NCBI GenBank assembly: GCA_005797785.1
Contig: SYKL01000390.1
Coordinates: forward strand, 1 to 32,081
From: Pseudomonadota bacterium
GTDB lineage: Bacteria; Myxococcota_A; UBA796; GCA-2862545
Direction: 5' to 3'
Length of the DNA: 32,081 nucleotides
In this document: positions 17,358 to 25,280 of the stretch, one piece after another
Numbering within the stretch: the first letter of the stretch is position 1
Layout of the letters: every line of letters begins with the position of its first letter
The notes under the pieces: generated by a model
What the model was told of the DNA's origin: nothing
The model's database searches: none
The model's input: only the letters and a program-made list of their open reading frames with translations
Program-made: the position numbers and the translations under genes

Positions 17358-18865
17358 ATGCGGTTTTCTGGCTGATGGTAGCCTTGGCGAGGGCGGACGA
17401 GCCGGCGCCCGAGGCTCCCCCGCCGGAATCCCCAGAATCCGTTCCTCCGACGGTACCGCCACTTCCACCTGCGGAGACACCATCGGGCGAAACGCCCGCC
17501 ACTGAGGATGCCCCCGTCGATGAAAACGCCCTCTTTGGAGGTTCCGTCGATGAAAATGCCCTGTTTGGTGGTGATCCTCCCGCCGCGGAACCTCCCCCTG
17601 AGACGGTCACCATGGACGGCATCGACATGGAAAAGACCAGTGACTCGGCGATTCTCGACCGCCTGACCAATGCTTCGGACAAGTTGACGATCGGCGGCCG
17701 CGCCTACCTTCGGTTGGACGCCGCCTTTGTCGAGGATGAAAAATTCAAGACGGCTGCTTTTTCGAGTCCCAACCTGCTCGATTTGTTTGTGGATGCGCGT
17801 CCCAACGATCGGGTTCGGATTTTTGCGAAGGGTCGGCTCTCTCACGATTTCACGATTCAAAGCGGCGATACGGACATGTTCGGCGACGAAGTGAAGCCGA
17901 CCAAGGTGGCTCTTGATTCGCTCTGGATGAAGTTCGATGTGGCTCACAAGGTGTATGTGACCGCGGGAAAACAACGAATCAAGTGGGGTGCAGGCAGGTT
18001 TTGGAATCCGACTGATTTCATGAATCAGCAGGCTCTGGACCCCTTGGCGGCATACGATGAGCGGCTCGGTGTCGGCCTGATCAAAGTGCACGTACCCTTT
18101 GAGAAATTGGGCGCAAATGCCTATTTTCTAGGAAATTTCGAAGGCGCCCAGTCGCTCGAAGAGATCGGTGGCGCCGCCCGACTGGAATGGGCGTTCAATA
18201 GCTCGGAATTGTCGGTTTCGGCGGCGGCGCGAAAGGACAAGCCGTATCGGTTGGGGGCGGACTTTTCGAGCGCGCTGTGGATTTTCGATTTGCGGGTGGA
18301 GGCTTCGGTTCAAAAGGGGCTCAAAACGCCCTTCTACGAGGGTGAGCTCGACTTCGAGACCTTCACCCTTCCGACCGAGGTTTCCCGCGAGGATGAGTGG
18401 ATCCCGCAGGTGGTTGCGGGTTTGGAAGCAGGGTTTAAGGTCAATTCGGAAGACACCTTCTATGTCGGCGCCGAGTACTTCTTCAACGATGCCGGTTATT
18501 CAGACAACTCACTCTATTTGTGGTTGTTAGCGAACAATCAGTTCACGCCGTTTTACTTGGGGCGTCACTATTTCGGCGCGTACGCGTACGTGCCCAGCCC
18601 CGGTCGGTGGGAGGACACCTCGTTCACCGGAAGCGTGATCACCAATTTGAGCGACAAAAGCGCAGTTGCGCGGTTGGACGTCCGCCAAACGGTGTTGACG
18701 TACCTCGCTCTCAATGTGTACAGCAGCTACCATTTTGGCGAGTTGGGCGAATTCCAGTTTCAAGTAGAGGTTCCTCCGGTTCCAACCGTACCCGCCCTGG
18801 CCAACGGGCTGACTGTTCCTGCCCCCTGGTTGGAGTTTGGCCTCGGAGCGAACCTCACTTTTTGA
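17354..18865 (+). CDS. Outer-membrane beta-barrel protein with Pro-rich N-terminal linker and VDENALFGG tandem repeat
   Basis: ATGA overlap; short signal peptide; AEPAPEAPPPESPESVPPTVPPLPPAET-type linker; alternating amphipathic strands; ends LGANLTF (C-terminal Phe typical of Bam substrates). Confidence 0.82.
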   Translation: MNAVFWLMVALARADEPAPEAPPPESPESVPPTVPPLPPAETPSGETPATEDAPVDENALFGGSVDENALFGGDPPAAEPPPETVTMDGIDMEKTSDSAILDRLTNASDKLTIGGRAYLRLDAAFVEDEKFKTAAFSSPNLLDLFVDARPNDRVRIFAKGRLSHDFTIQSGDTDMFGDEVKPTKVALDSLWMKFDVAHKVYVTAGKQRIKWGAGRFWNPTDFMNQQALDPLAAYDERLGVGLIKVHVPFEKLGANAYFLGNFEGAQSLEEIGGAARLEWAFNSSELSVSAAARKDKPYRLGADFSSALWIFDLRVEASVQKGLKTPFYEGELDFETFTLPTEVSREDEWIPQVVAGLEAGFKVNSEDTFYVGAEYFFNDAGYSDNSLYLWLLANNQFTPFYLGRHYFGAYAYVPSPGRWEDTSFTGSVITNLSDKSAVARLDVRQTVLTYLALNVYSSYHFGELGEFQFQVEVPPVPTVPALANGLTVPAPWLEFGLGANLTF

Positions 18866-18982
18866 CATCGGACGCTTGAGGATGTAGTAAAGTAGTTTAC
18901 CATCTCCGGCGTTCTGGGGCATTTCGTTACATTTGAGTTGCGGTTGGTTGCAGGACCGGGATTCTATGGCCGCGTCTTTGGG

Positions 18983-18999
18983 TTCGTGTGAACTGGGCG
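18983..18999 (+). repeat. 17-bp leader element TTCGTGTGAACTGGGCG, copy 1
   Basis: Identical to 20863-20879, at the same position relative to the downstream start codon. Confidence 0.7.
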
Positions 19000-19021
19000 A
19001 CGCGTTTGTGTGGGAGTCGGT

Positions 19022-20806
19022 ATGGTTCGCCCGTGGTTGTGGATTGCCGTCCTGGGTTGCTCGGAGTACGACCTCGGCTCCGGTATCGACGATGAAAATC
19101 TCGGTCTGAACTGCGACGGCGACCCCATTGCCGAAATCGACGTTCCGCTCAATGACTCTTGCGCGCTGGATCAACAGACGGGGACGTTTACTCCCGTGGT
19201 GGAATGGAGTCTGCCGGCCAATACCGCCTATGGTCCGCCGATTGTGGGCCAGCTCAACGACGACAACGACGACGGCACCATCGACGCTTTGGACGATCCC
19301 GACATCGTGTTCCAAACGCTCAACGGCAACCTGATTTCCGTGAGTGGGGTGACCGGGCAGCTGCAATGGTCGGTGTACAACGGGGGATATGGCGGGGAGT
19401 CCGTGGCGATCGGCGACGTTGACGGCGATGGCGTGCCCGAGATCGCGGCGCCTTCGGGTAGCGCCACGATGGCGCTGTTCGACAACGAGGGCCAACTGAT
19501 CTGGAGTACGCCGCATTCTTGGGGACCGATGGGCTATTCCGACTACATCTACCCTTCGATCGCCGACATGGATGGCGATGGTTTTGCCGAGATCATCGCG
19601 GGAAGTTCCATTTACTCCCATACGGGAGAGGTTTTGGGGGTCGGAGATTACGGTGTCGGCGGAACGGGCGGCTATGGCGCGCTTTCCATTCCGGTCGACT
19701 TGGACGGGGATGGTTTGCTCGAGGTGGTCGTAGGCAACGCGGCTTACAATATGGACGGTTCGACCAAGTATTCCAATGGGCTTGCCGACGGGATTCCTGC
19801 GGTCGCCGATTTCGACGGCGACGGCGAGCCTGAAGTGGTGGTGGTCTCTGGATCGACGGTTCGTACGCTCGAATCAGACATGCAGCCCACCGGTTGGTCG
19901 ATGACTTGGCCGGTGTATGTGACCTATTTTGGTCCGCCGGCGGCGGACGACATGGACGGCGATGGCATCCCGGAGTTTGTGGTCGCCGGATATACCCAGA
20001 TGATCGCCTTTAAATGGGGCGGCGAGCAGCTTTGGTCGGCCGCCATTTCCGACGGCTCGGGTGCCGCCGGTCCGTCGATGTTCGACTTCGAAGGCGACGG
20101 ATACCCCGAAGTAGTGTACGCCGACGAAACCACGGTTCGGATTTTTGACAGCCGAGACGGCGCGATCAAAATGCAATCGTTCGATCATGGCTCGGGAACG
20201 GCGTTTGAGTGCCCGACCATCGCGGATGTGGACAACGATGGCCAAGCGGAGATCTTGGTCAACCACAGCTATTTGGAAAATGGCTTGTCCGTGTACGGCG
20301 ATGCCGACGAAAGTTGGCGTCCGGCGCGTAGTGTGTGGAATCAGCACGCATACAGCATCACCAACGTCAACGATGACATGAGCATTCCGACGGTACAGGC
20401 GCCGAATTGGGATCAATACAACAACTTTCGTTCGGCGGATGCGGGCCTTCCTCCTTCGCAATGGCACGACGTCAGTGTGGAAGTGTTGGATGTGTGTGCG
20501 GACGATTGTCCGGCCACTCTGGGGGTGGTCGTTCGGGTGTTGAACGCTGGAACGGAACCTACTCCGCCGGGATTGGGCGTGTCCGTTCGCGCGGGTGCCG
20601 ACGGTCCGGTGGTGGCCACCGCGGTGGTGGCGGACGCCATCCCGAGCGGCAGATCGTCAACCGGGTTGACTATTGAAGTGGATCCGGCGGCGCTCGATGG
20701 AGCGGCCCCGGTGGTTGAGGTGGACCGCGGAGAAGGTGCTTCCGAGTTGATCTTCGGTGAGTGCGACGAAGACAACAATCAGGACAATTTTGAGGGCTGC
20801 CCGTAG
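19022..20806 (+). CDS. FG-GAP/VCBS repeat lipoprotein, paralog 1
   Basis: MVRPWLWIAVLGCSEYDLGSG lipobox; repeated D-x-DGDG-x-PE/AE units (VDGDGVPEI, MDGDGFAEI, LDGDGLLEV, FDGDGEPEV, MDGDGIPEF); GGGAG ribosome site. Confidence 0.9.
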   Translation: MVRPWLWIAVLGCSEYDLGSGIDDENLGLNCDGDPIAEIDVPLNDSCALDQQTGTFTPVVEWSLPANTAYGPPIVGQLNDDNDDGTIDALDDPDIVFQTLNGNLISVSGVTGQLQWSVYNGGYGGESVAIGDVDGDGVPEIAAPSGSATMALFDNEGQLIWSTPHSWGPMGYSDYIYPSIADMDGDGFAEIIAGSSIYSHTGEVLGVGDYGVGGTGGYGALSIPVDLDGDGLLEVVVGNAAYNMDGSTKYSNGLADGIPAVADFDGDGEPEVVVVSGSTVRTLESDMQPTGWSMTWPVYVTYFGPPAADDMDGDGIPEFVVAGYTQMIAFKWGGEQLWSAAISDGSGAAGPSMFDFEGDGYPEVVYADETTVRIFDSRDGAIKMQSFDHGSGTAFECPTIADVDNDGQAEILVNHSYLENGLSVYGDADESWRPARSVWNQHAYSITNVNDDMSIPTVQAPNWDQYNNFRSADAGLPPSQWHDVSVEVLDVCADDCPATLGVVVRVLNAGTEPTPPGLGVSVRAGADGPVVATAVVADAIPSGRSSTGLTIEVDPAALDGAAPVVEVDRGEGASELIFGECDEDNNQDNFEGCP

Positions 20807-20862
20807 GGCCTATTCGTTTCAGTTGGTTGTGAACAAGGCGTTTTGGTGGAAATCCTGGCGCG

Positions 20863-20879
20863 TTCGTGTGAACTGGGCG
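20863..20879 (+). repeat. 17-bp leader element TTCGTGTGAACTGGGCG, copy 2
   Basis: Identical to 18983-18999. Confidence 0.7.
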
Positions 20880-20900
20880 CGCTGAATGCAGGAGTGAAGA

Positions 20901-22706
20901 ATGGTACGCTCGATGGTGTGGATCGCTTTGGCCGGCTGCTCGGAATACGACCTCGGCGCCGGCGCCGGCGATGAAAATCTCGGCCTCAACTGCGACGGCG
21001 ATCCCATCGCCGAGATCGACGTCCCACTCAACGATACCTGCGGGATCGAGCAGCAAACCGGTACTTTCACCCCGGTGGTGGAATGGAGCCTTCCCGGCAA
21101 TAGCGCGTTTGGACCGCCGACGGTGGGCCAGCTGAACGACGACAATGACGATGGGACCATCGACGCTTTGGACATTCCCGACATTGTGTACCAAACCTTG
21201 TACGGCGAGCTGGTGTCGGTCAACGGCATGACCGGTCAGCTTCAATGGAGCGTTTACACCGGTGGCAACGGCTATCAAGCTACGGCGATCGGCGATCTGG
21301 ACGGCGATGGTGTGCCGGAAATCGTGGCCCCACCCACGGCTTACACGATGGCAACCTTCGACAACGAGGGGCAATTGCTTTGGCAGGCCGCATTTTCGTT
21401 CGGCTCGAGCGGATCGGCGGATCACGTCTACCCCTCGATCGCTGATATGGACGGCGATGGATTCGCGGAAGTCATCGCTGGAAGCTCGATCTACTCGCAC
21501 GATGGAGAACTGCTTGGCGTGGGGAGCTATGGCGCGGGCAGCACCGGTGGCGGGGCCTACCCGGAATACCGCTATGGCGCGCTGTCGGTACCGGTGGACC
21601 TCGATGGCGACGGGGAATTGGAAGTGGTGGTCGGAAACGCCGCATACAACAAAGATGGCTCCACCAAGTACTACAATGGCTCGGTGGATGGGATCCCCGC
21701 GGTCGCGGATTTCGACGGCGATGGCGAGCCTGAAATCGTGGTGGTGTCCGGCGCCCAGGTGTGGACGCTCGAATCCGACATGGAGGCGACAGGCTGGTCG
21801 ATGAATTGGCCGGTTTCGGTCAACTATTTTGGCCCGCCGGCCGCCGACGACATGGACGGCGATGGCATCCCGGAGTTCGTGGTCGCTGGTGGAACGGAGA
21901 TGATCGCGTTTAAGTGGAACGGCGAGCAACTGTGGTCGGCCACCATCGCCGACTATTCGGGTGCGGCCGGCCCCTCGATGTTTGATTTCGAGGGCGATGG
22001 GTACCCGGAAGTGGTGTACGCGGACGAAGGCACCGTCCGAATCTTTGACGGCAAAGACGGCGCGGTCAAGATGACCTCCTACGACCATGGGTCCGGAACC
22101 TTGTTTGAATGCCCAACGATTGCGGATGTGGACAACGACGGCCAGGCGGAAATCTTGGTCAACCACAACTATTTGGAAAGCGGCTTGTCGGTCTACGGCG
22201 ATGCCGATGAAAGCTGGCGTCCCGCCCGGGGGGTGTGGAATCAGCATGCCTACAGCATTACGAACATCAACGATGACATGAGTGTTCCGACCGCCCAAAC
22301 TCCGAATTGGGAACAGTTCAACAACTTCCGTTCGGCGGATGCGGGCCTCCCACCCGATCAATGGAATGATGTTTCCGTAGAGGTGTTGGATGTGTGCGCG
22401 GACGATTGTCCGGGTTCGCTGGCGGTGGTCGTTCGGGTGCTGAATGCAGGAACCGAAGCGACTCCGCCGGGATTGGGCGTGTCGGTTCGCGCGGGAGCCG
22501 ATGGGCCGGTGGTGGCCACGGTGGTGGTGGAGGACCCGATCCCGAGCGGCAGATCGTCAACTGGGTTGACTATCGAAGTGGATCCGGCGTCGTTGGACGG
22601 TGCCGGACCCGTTGTGGAAGTAGACCGCGGTGAAGGGGCCTCTGAGTTGCTCTTTGGCGAGTGCGACGAGGAAAACAACCAGGACAATTTCGACGGTTGC
22701 CCCTAA
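20901..22706 (+). CDS. FG-GAP/VCBS repeat lipoprotein, paralog 2 (tandem duplicate)
   Basis: Near-collinear with the 19022-20806 product; MVRSMVWIALAGCSEYDLGAG lipobox; insertion STGGGAYPEYRYGALS relative to paralog 1. Confidence 0.9.
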   Translation: MVRSMVWIALAGCSEYDLGAGAGDENLGLNCDGDPIAEIDVPLNDTCGIEQQTGTFTPVVEWSLPGNSAFGPPTVGQLNDDNDDGTIDALDIPDIVYQTLYGELVSVNGMTGQLQWSVYTGGNGYQATAIGDLDGDGVPEIVAPPTAYTMATFDNEGQLLWQAAFSFGSSGSADHVYPSIADMDGDGFAEVIAGSSIYSHDGELLGVGSYGAGSTGGGAYPEYRYGALSVPVDLDGDGELEVVVGNAAYNKDGSTKYYNGSVDGIPAVADFDGDGEPEIVVVSGAQVWTLESDMEATGWSMNWPVSVNYFGPPAADDMDGDGIPEFVVAGGTEMIAFKWNGEQLWSATIADYSGAAGPSMFDFEGDGYPEVVYADEGTVRIFDGKDGAVKMTSYDHGSGTLFECPTIADVDNDGQAEILVNHNYLESGLSVYGDADESWRPARGVWNQHAYSITNINDDMSVPTAQTPNWEQFNNFRSADAGLPPDQWNDVSVEVLDVCADDCPGSLAVVVRVLNAGTEATPPGLGVSVRAGADGPVVATVVVEDPIPSGRSSTGLTIEVDPASLDGAGPVVEVDRGEGASELLFGECDEENNQDNFDGCP

Positions 22707-22726
22707 GACGCTTTGGCTACTGCGGA

Positions 22727-23536
22727 TTACCGCAGCAGCAACAACACCAGCACGATCGCGAACAACATCAGCACCATGGCGAGGGAGGCGAACACCCACC
22801 ACGGGGGAGCCGCCATTCCTCCCCCGGATCGGCGCTTGGGTTTGTCGCCAGGAAGGGGTGTTTTTTGTGTACCGCCGAGATTGCGGAGCATTTGCTCCAT
22901 TTCGGTCTTGGAAGGCTCGGACGCTTCGGGCAAGTTGACTTTGACGGAAGGTTCGGGCTTTTTCTGATTGGCGATGGCGGCCAATGCTCCCGCCGGAAAT
23001 GAACCGGTCAGGTTGTCAGGGCTGTCAAAGTCGTCCAATGTGGGTTTGGACTTGGCTTTGGCTACGCGCAGGGTGCTGTTCACCCAATCGGCGAGGGTGA
23101 TTCCGCCCACCCGCTCTCGAAGGCCTCGGACTTGAGCCAGCGCACTGTTGAAGCTCAAACCGGTGTTTGGGTTGGTGAGCTCCTGAAGGAAGCGGGCGAC
23201 CTCGTCACCGGCCGGCCACATCGACAAAATCCGACGCGCGGTCACCAGCTGGCCCTTTTGGTCGTCTGGATGTGGCAACCATGTGTTGCCGGTGGTCATC
23301 TCAAACAGCAACGCGCCCAGACCTGGAAGAATGTCCGCTTTGGAGGTGACTCCTGGAGGGTCGAGCGATTGCAAACGACCCTGATCGTCGATGCGGATCC
23401 GCTCGGGGCGCAAACCGGGCGTGCCATCGCGAATGGTGCGATCCAAGAGTGCAATCACGACGTCGAGCGCAACCCCAGGAGGGGCCGCTCCGCCACGGCT
23501 AAGCAGTCGATCGAGTCGGTTGGCGTCAGCCTCCAC
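22727..23536 (-). CDS. Tail-anchored degenerate kinase-like (pseudokinase C-lobe) protein
   Basis: GLRPERIRIDDQGRLQSLDPPG...ADILPGLGALLFEMTTG aligns by eye with the Ser/Thr kinase HRDLKPENI...DFG...SLGVLLYEMLTG region but lacks the catalytic residues; C-terminal TM WWVFASLAMVLMLFAIVLVLLLLR. Confidence 0.65.
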   Translation of the reverse strand: MEADANRLDRLLSRGGAAPPGVALDVVIALLDRTIRDGTPGLRPERIRIDDQGRLQSLDPPGVTSKADILPGLGALLFEMTTGNTWLPHPDDQKGQLVTARRILSMWPAGDEVARFLQELTNPNTGLSFNSALAQVRGLRERVGGITLADWVNSTLRVAKAKSKPTLDDFDSPDNLTGSFPAGALAAIANQKKPEPSVKVNLPEASEPSKTEMEQMLRNLGGTQKTPLPGDKPKRRSGGGMAAPPWWVFASLAMVLMLFAIVLVLLLLR

Positions 23537-23566
23537 CCACAGCCTCCACCGGATCAGAATACCCGA

Positions 23567-24367
23567 TCAGCTGGGGACCACGGCGGGCGCCACTGCAACG
23601 GGCGACGAAAAAGGCATATCAACAGCACGTTTTCGGTAAGGGTGTGCGGTGTACAAACGCACGACTTCCGGTGCCACTTGATCGGGCAACACGAGGTGAT
23701 GTCCCGCCGGCAGCACTCCCTGGTTGACCAGGTCTTGGTAGTCCGCTTGGGCGTCCACCACCCACAGGGCGATGGGATCCTCGCCGCCGGTGACGACGAC
23801 GCCCCAAGACGGAGTTTCAACACCGAGAAGGGCGGCTTCCACTCCCACGACAATGTGGGGATCCTTGCCCAGCAGCGCGCGCCGGACTTCGATGCGGAGA
23901 TCGACCAACGGAACCGACCATGGGCGCCCGAGGAAACGTGTCAGCACGGTATGCAGCTGGTTTTGATGAACGATCTCGAGGCTCGAAATTCGGCCGCGTT
24001 TGTCGAGATCGTAGTGCACCTTTTGGAGCTCGCTCAGCGGAAGCTCAAGCGTTTCGCAGGCCCACAACGGGGTGGTGGGGAGCGTCAACGAGGTGCGCGT
24101 CAGGACGAGCTGAAACTCCTTCCAGGAGGACAGCCGCCACGCGAGGGCCAACAGCAGCAAAGCGAGAGCGAACAACAAACCGCTGACCAATACGGCCAGC
24201 GACTGGAGGCCGGCAACGGGGGTGCGTTCCTTCAGCCACAAGGAAACCGCGGCTAGCGTAATCAGTACGCCCGCGGGCTCCGCAAACACGACCCAGGGTT
24301 GCAACGGCACCACAAGCCGTTGCCCAAACAGGGCTGCGCGGTCTTCCGGAATGGGGGTGGCCGCCAA
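23567..24367 (-). CDS. Membrane protein with two N-terminal TM segments and a soluble region (possibly PH-like); TTG start
   Basis: PAGVLITLAAVSLWL and LAVLVSGLLFALALLLLALAW; GAGGAA upstream of TTG at 24367; in-frame stop just upstream. Confidence 0.7.
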   Translation of the reverse strand: MAATPIPEDRAALFGQRLVVPLQPWVVFAEPAGVLITLAAVSLWLKERTPVAGLQSLAVLVSGLLFALALLLLALAWRLSSWKEFQLVLTRTSLTLPTTPLWACETLELPLSELQKVHYDLDKRGRISSLEIVHQNQLHTVLTRFLGRPWSVPLVDLRIEVRRALLGKDPHIVVGVEAALLGVETPSWGVVVTGGEDPIALWVVDAQADYQDLVNQGVLPAGHHLVLPDQVAPEVVRLYTAHPYRKRAVDMPFSSPVAVAPAVVPS

Positions 24368-24393
24368 ACGCTAGTTCCTCACAATGAAAAGAG

Positions 24394-24420
24394 AGAAGGT
24401 CAGCCGGTGGCTGACCTTCT
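24394..24420 (-). terminator. Intrinsic terminator AGAAGGTCAGCC-N3-GGCTGACCTTCT then TCTTTTC on the minus strand
   Basis: 12-bp perfect stem, 3-nt loop, U-rich tail on the minus strand; downstream of the lipoprotein gene at 24456-25043. Confidence 0.8.
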
Positions 24421-24431
24421 GTCGGGTCAAC

Positions 24432-24447
24432 AGGGCCAGTTGGCCCT
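24432..24447 (-). terminator. Second hairpin AGGGCCA-GT-TGGCCCT between the lipoprotein stop and the terminator
   Basis: Perfect 7-bp inverted repeat, extendable past one mismatch. Confidence 0.45.
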
Positions 24448-24455
24448 ATTGTATA

Positions 24456-25043
24456 CTACTGCGGAGCTGCCGCGTCAGCGGTCGCCGGAGCGGCTGCCGT
24501 CACAGTGACGTCAACGGTGGTCGCCAGAGCGCCGTGGGAAACGGTGAGCTTGGCGGCGCCTTCGGAGGCGGCGGTGGCTTCGCCGGCTTCGGTCACGGTC
24601 AGAACCGCGGTGTTGTCGGAAGCCCAGGTAACGGGCAGTTTCTCAAGGGCGGTCTCGCCGGAGAAAACTTGACCGGTGAGGGTCTTGGTCTCGCCCACGG
24701 TCCAGGCGTCGCCTGGGTTGTAGCCGGTCAAAGCGACCTTATCGGGGAGGGCCACGGTGACTTTGTACTCGGCCTTGATGTCGCCGAGGGTCGCGGTGAC
24801 GGTAGCTTCGCCATTGGCCAGAGGAACGAGGTTTTCGCCTTCGAGCTTGGCAACATTTTCTGGGGTGACGGTCCACACGGGAACTTGGCCTTCGACCGCG
24901 TTGCCGCTGGCGTCGAGCACGGAGGCCTTCTCGAGGGGCAGGGGGTCGGTGCTGTGCACGCTAACCGCAGCTTCGCCGTCGAGTTTGATGGACGCAGGGG
25001 CAGGAGTGCAACCGGTAAGCAGCGCAACCAGAGCGATCAACAT
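24456..25043 (-). CDS. Lipoprotein with two bacterial Ig-like (Big_2-like) domains
   Basis: MLIALVALLTGCTPAPAS lipobox; VTPENVAKLEGENLVPLANGEATVTATLGD and VTWASDNTAVLTVTEAGEATAASEGAAKLTVS. Confidence 0.85.
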   Translation of the reverse strand: MLIALVALLTGCTPAPASIKLDGEAAVSVHSTDPLPLEKASVLDASGNAVEGQVPVWTVTPENVAKLEGENLVPLANGEATVTATLGDIKAEYKVTVALPDKVALTGYNPGDAWTVGETKTLTGQVFSGETALEKLPVTWASDNTAVLTVTEAGEATAASEGAAKLTVSHGALATTVDVTVTAAAPATADAAAPQ

Positions 25044-25078
25044 GAGTTTCTATGCCTCGGTGGGGGGTAATACCCAAT

Positions 25079-25123
25079 GAGGCGGCGAAGGCCGCCTCGG
25101 TCGCGAGGGTCTCCGCCTCGCGA
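25079..25123 (-). promoter_or_regulatory. Two tandem stem-loops in the 5' leader of the Ig-like lipoprotein gene
   Basis: GAGGCGGC-GAAG-GCCGCCTC (25079-25098) and TCGCGAGG-N7-CCTCGCGA (25101-25123), both perfect 8-bp stems. Confidence 0.5.
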
Positions 25124-25219
25124 AGCGTCTCCCCATTATCCCGGATCGACCGTTGCGCAAGGGGAGATACGCTCGATTGTGTAGGATCCGGCGTTGATGG
25201 TACGATTATTTTGGTTTGT

Positions 25220-25260
25220 TTGACCGTTTGTGACCGGCGAAACGGATGCGAAACGGTCAA
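25220..25260. repeat. Inverted repeat TTGACCGTTT-N21-AAACGGTCAA
   Basis: Perfect 10-bp arms beyond the 3' end of the 819-aa gene. Confidence 0.5.
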
Positions 25261-25280
25261 TCGGTTTACTAATCGTCCGC

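Noticed and set aside
18881-18904. Stem GATG-TA-GTAAA-GTAG-TTTAC-CATC after the barrel gene
   Set aside because: Bulged, AT-rich stem with no T-tract; too weak to call a terminator
18527-19621. 364-aa minus-strand ORF
   Set aside because: Antisense across the barrel 3' end, intergenic region and FG-GAP gene start; no family features
20670-22361. 563-aa minus-strand ORF
   Set aside because: Shadow ORF antisense to the FG-GAP lipoprotein paralog 2; a similar antisense ORF at 19874-20467 in paralog 1 follows from the paralogy and codon bias
23132-24256. 374-aa plus-strand ORF
   Set aside because: Antisense to the pseudokinase/two-TM pair, Gln/Arg-rich, no ribosome site or domain
24384-25070. 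228-aa Gly-rich plus-strand ORF
   Set aside because: Antisense to the Ig-like lipoprotein; Gly-richness reflects reverse-complemented Ala/Thr/Pro codons
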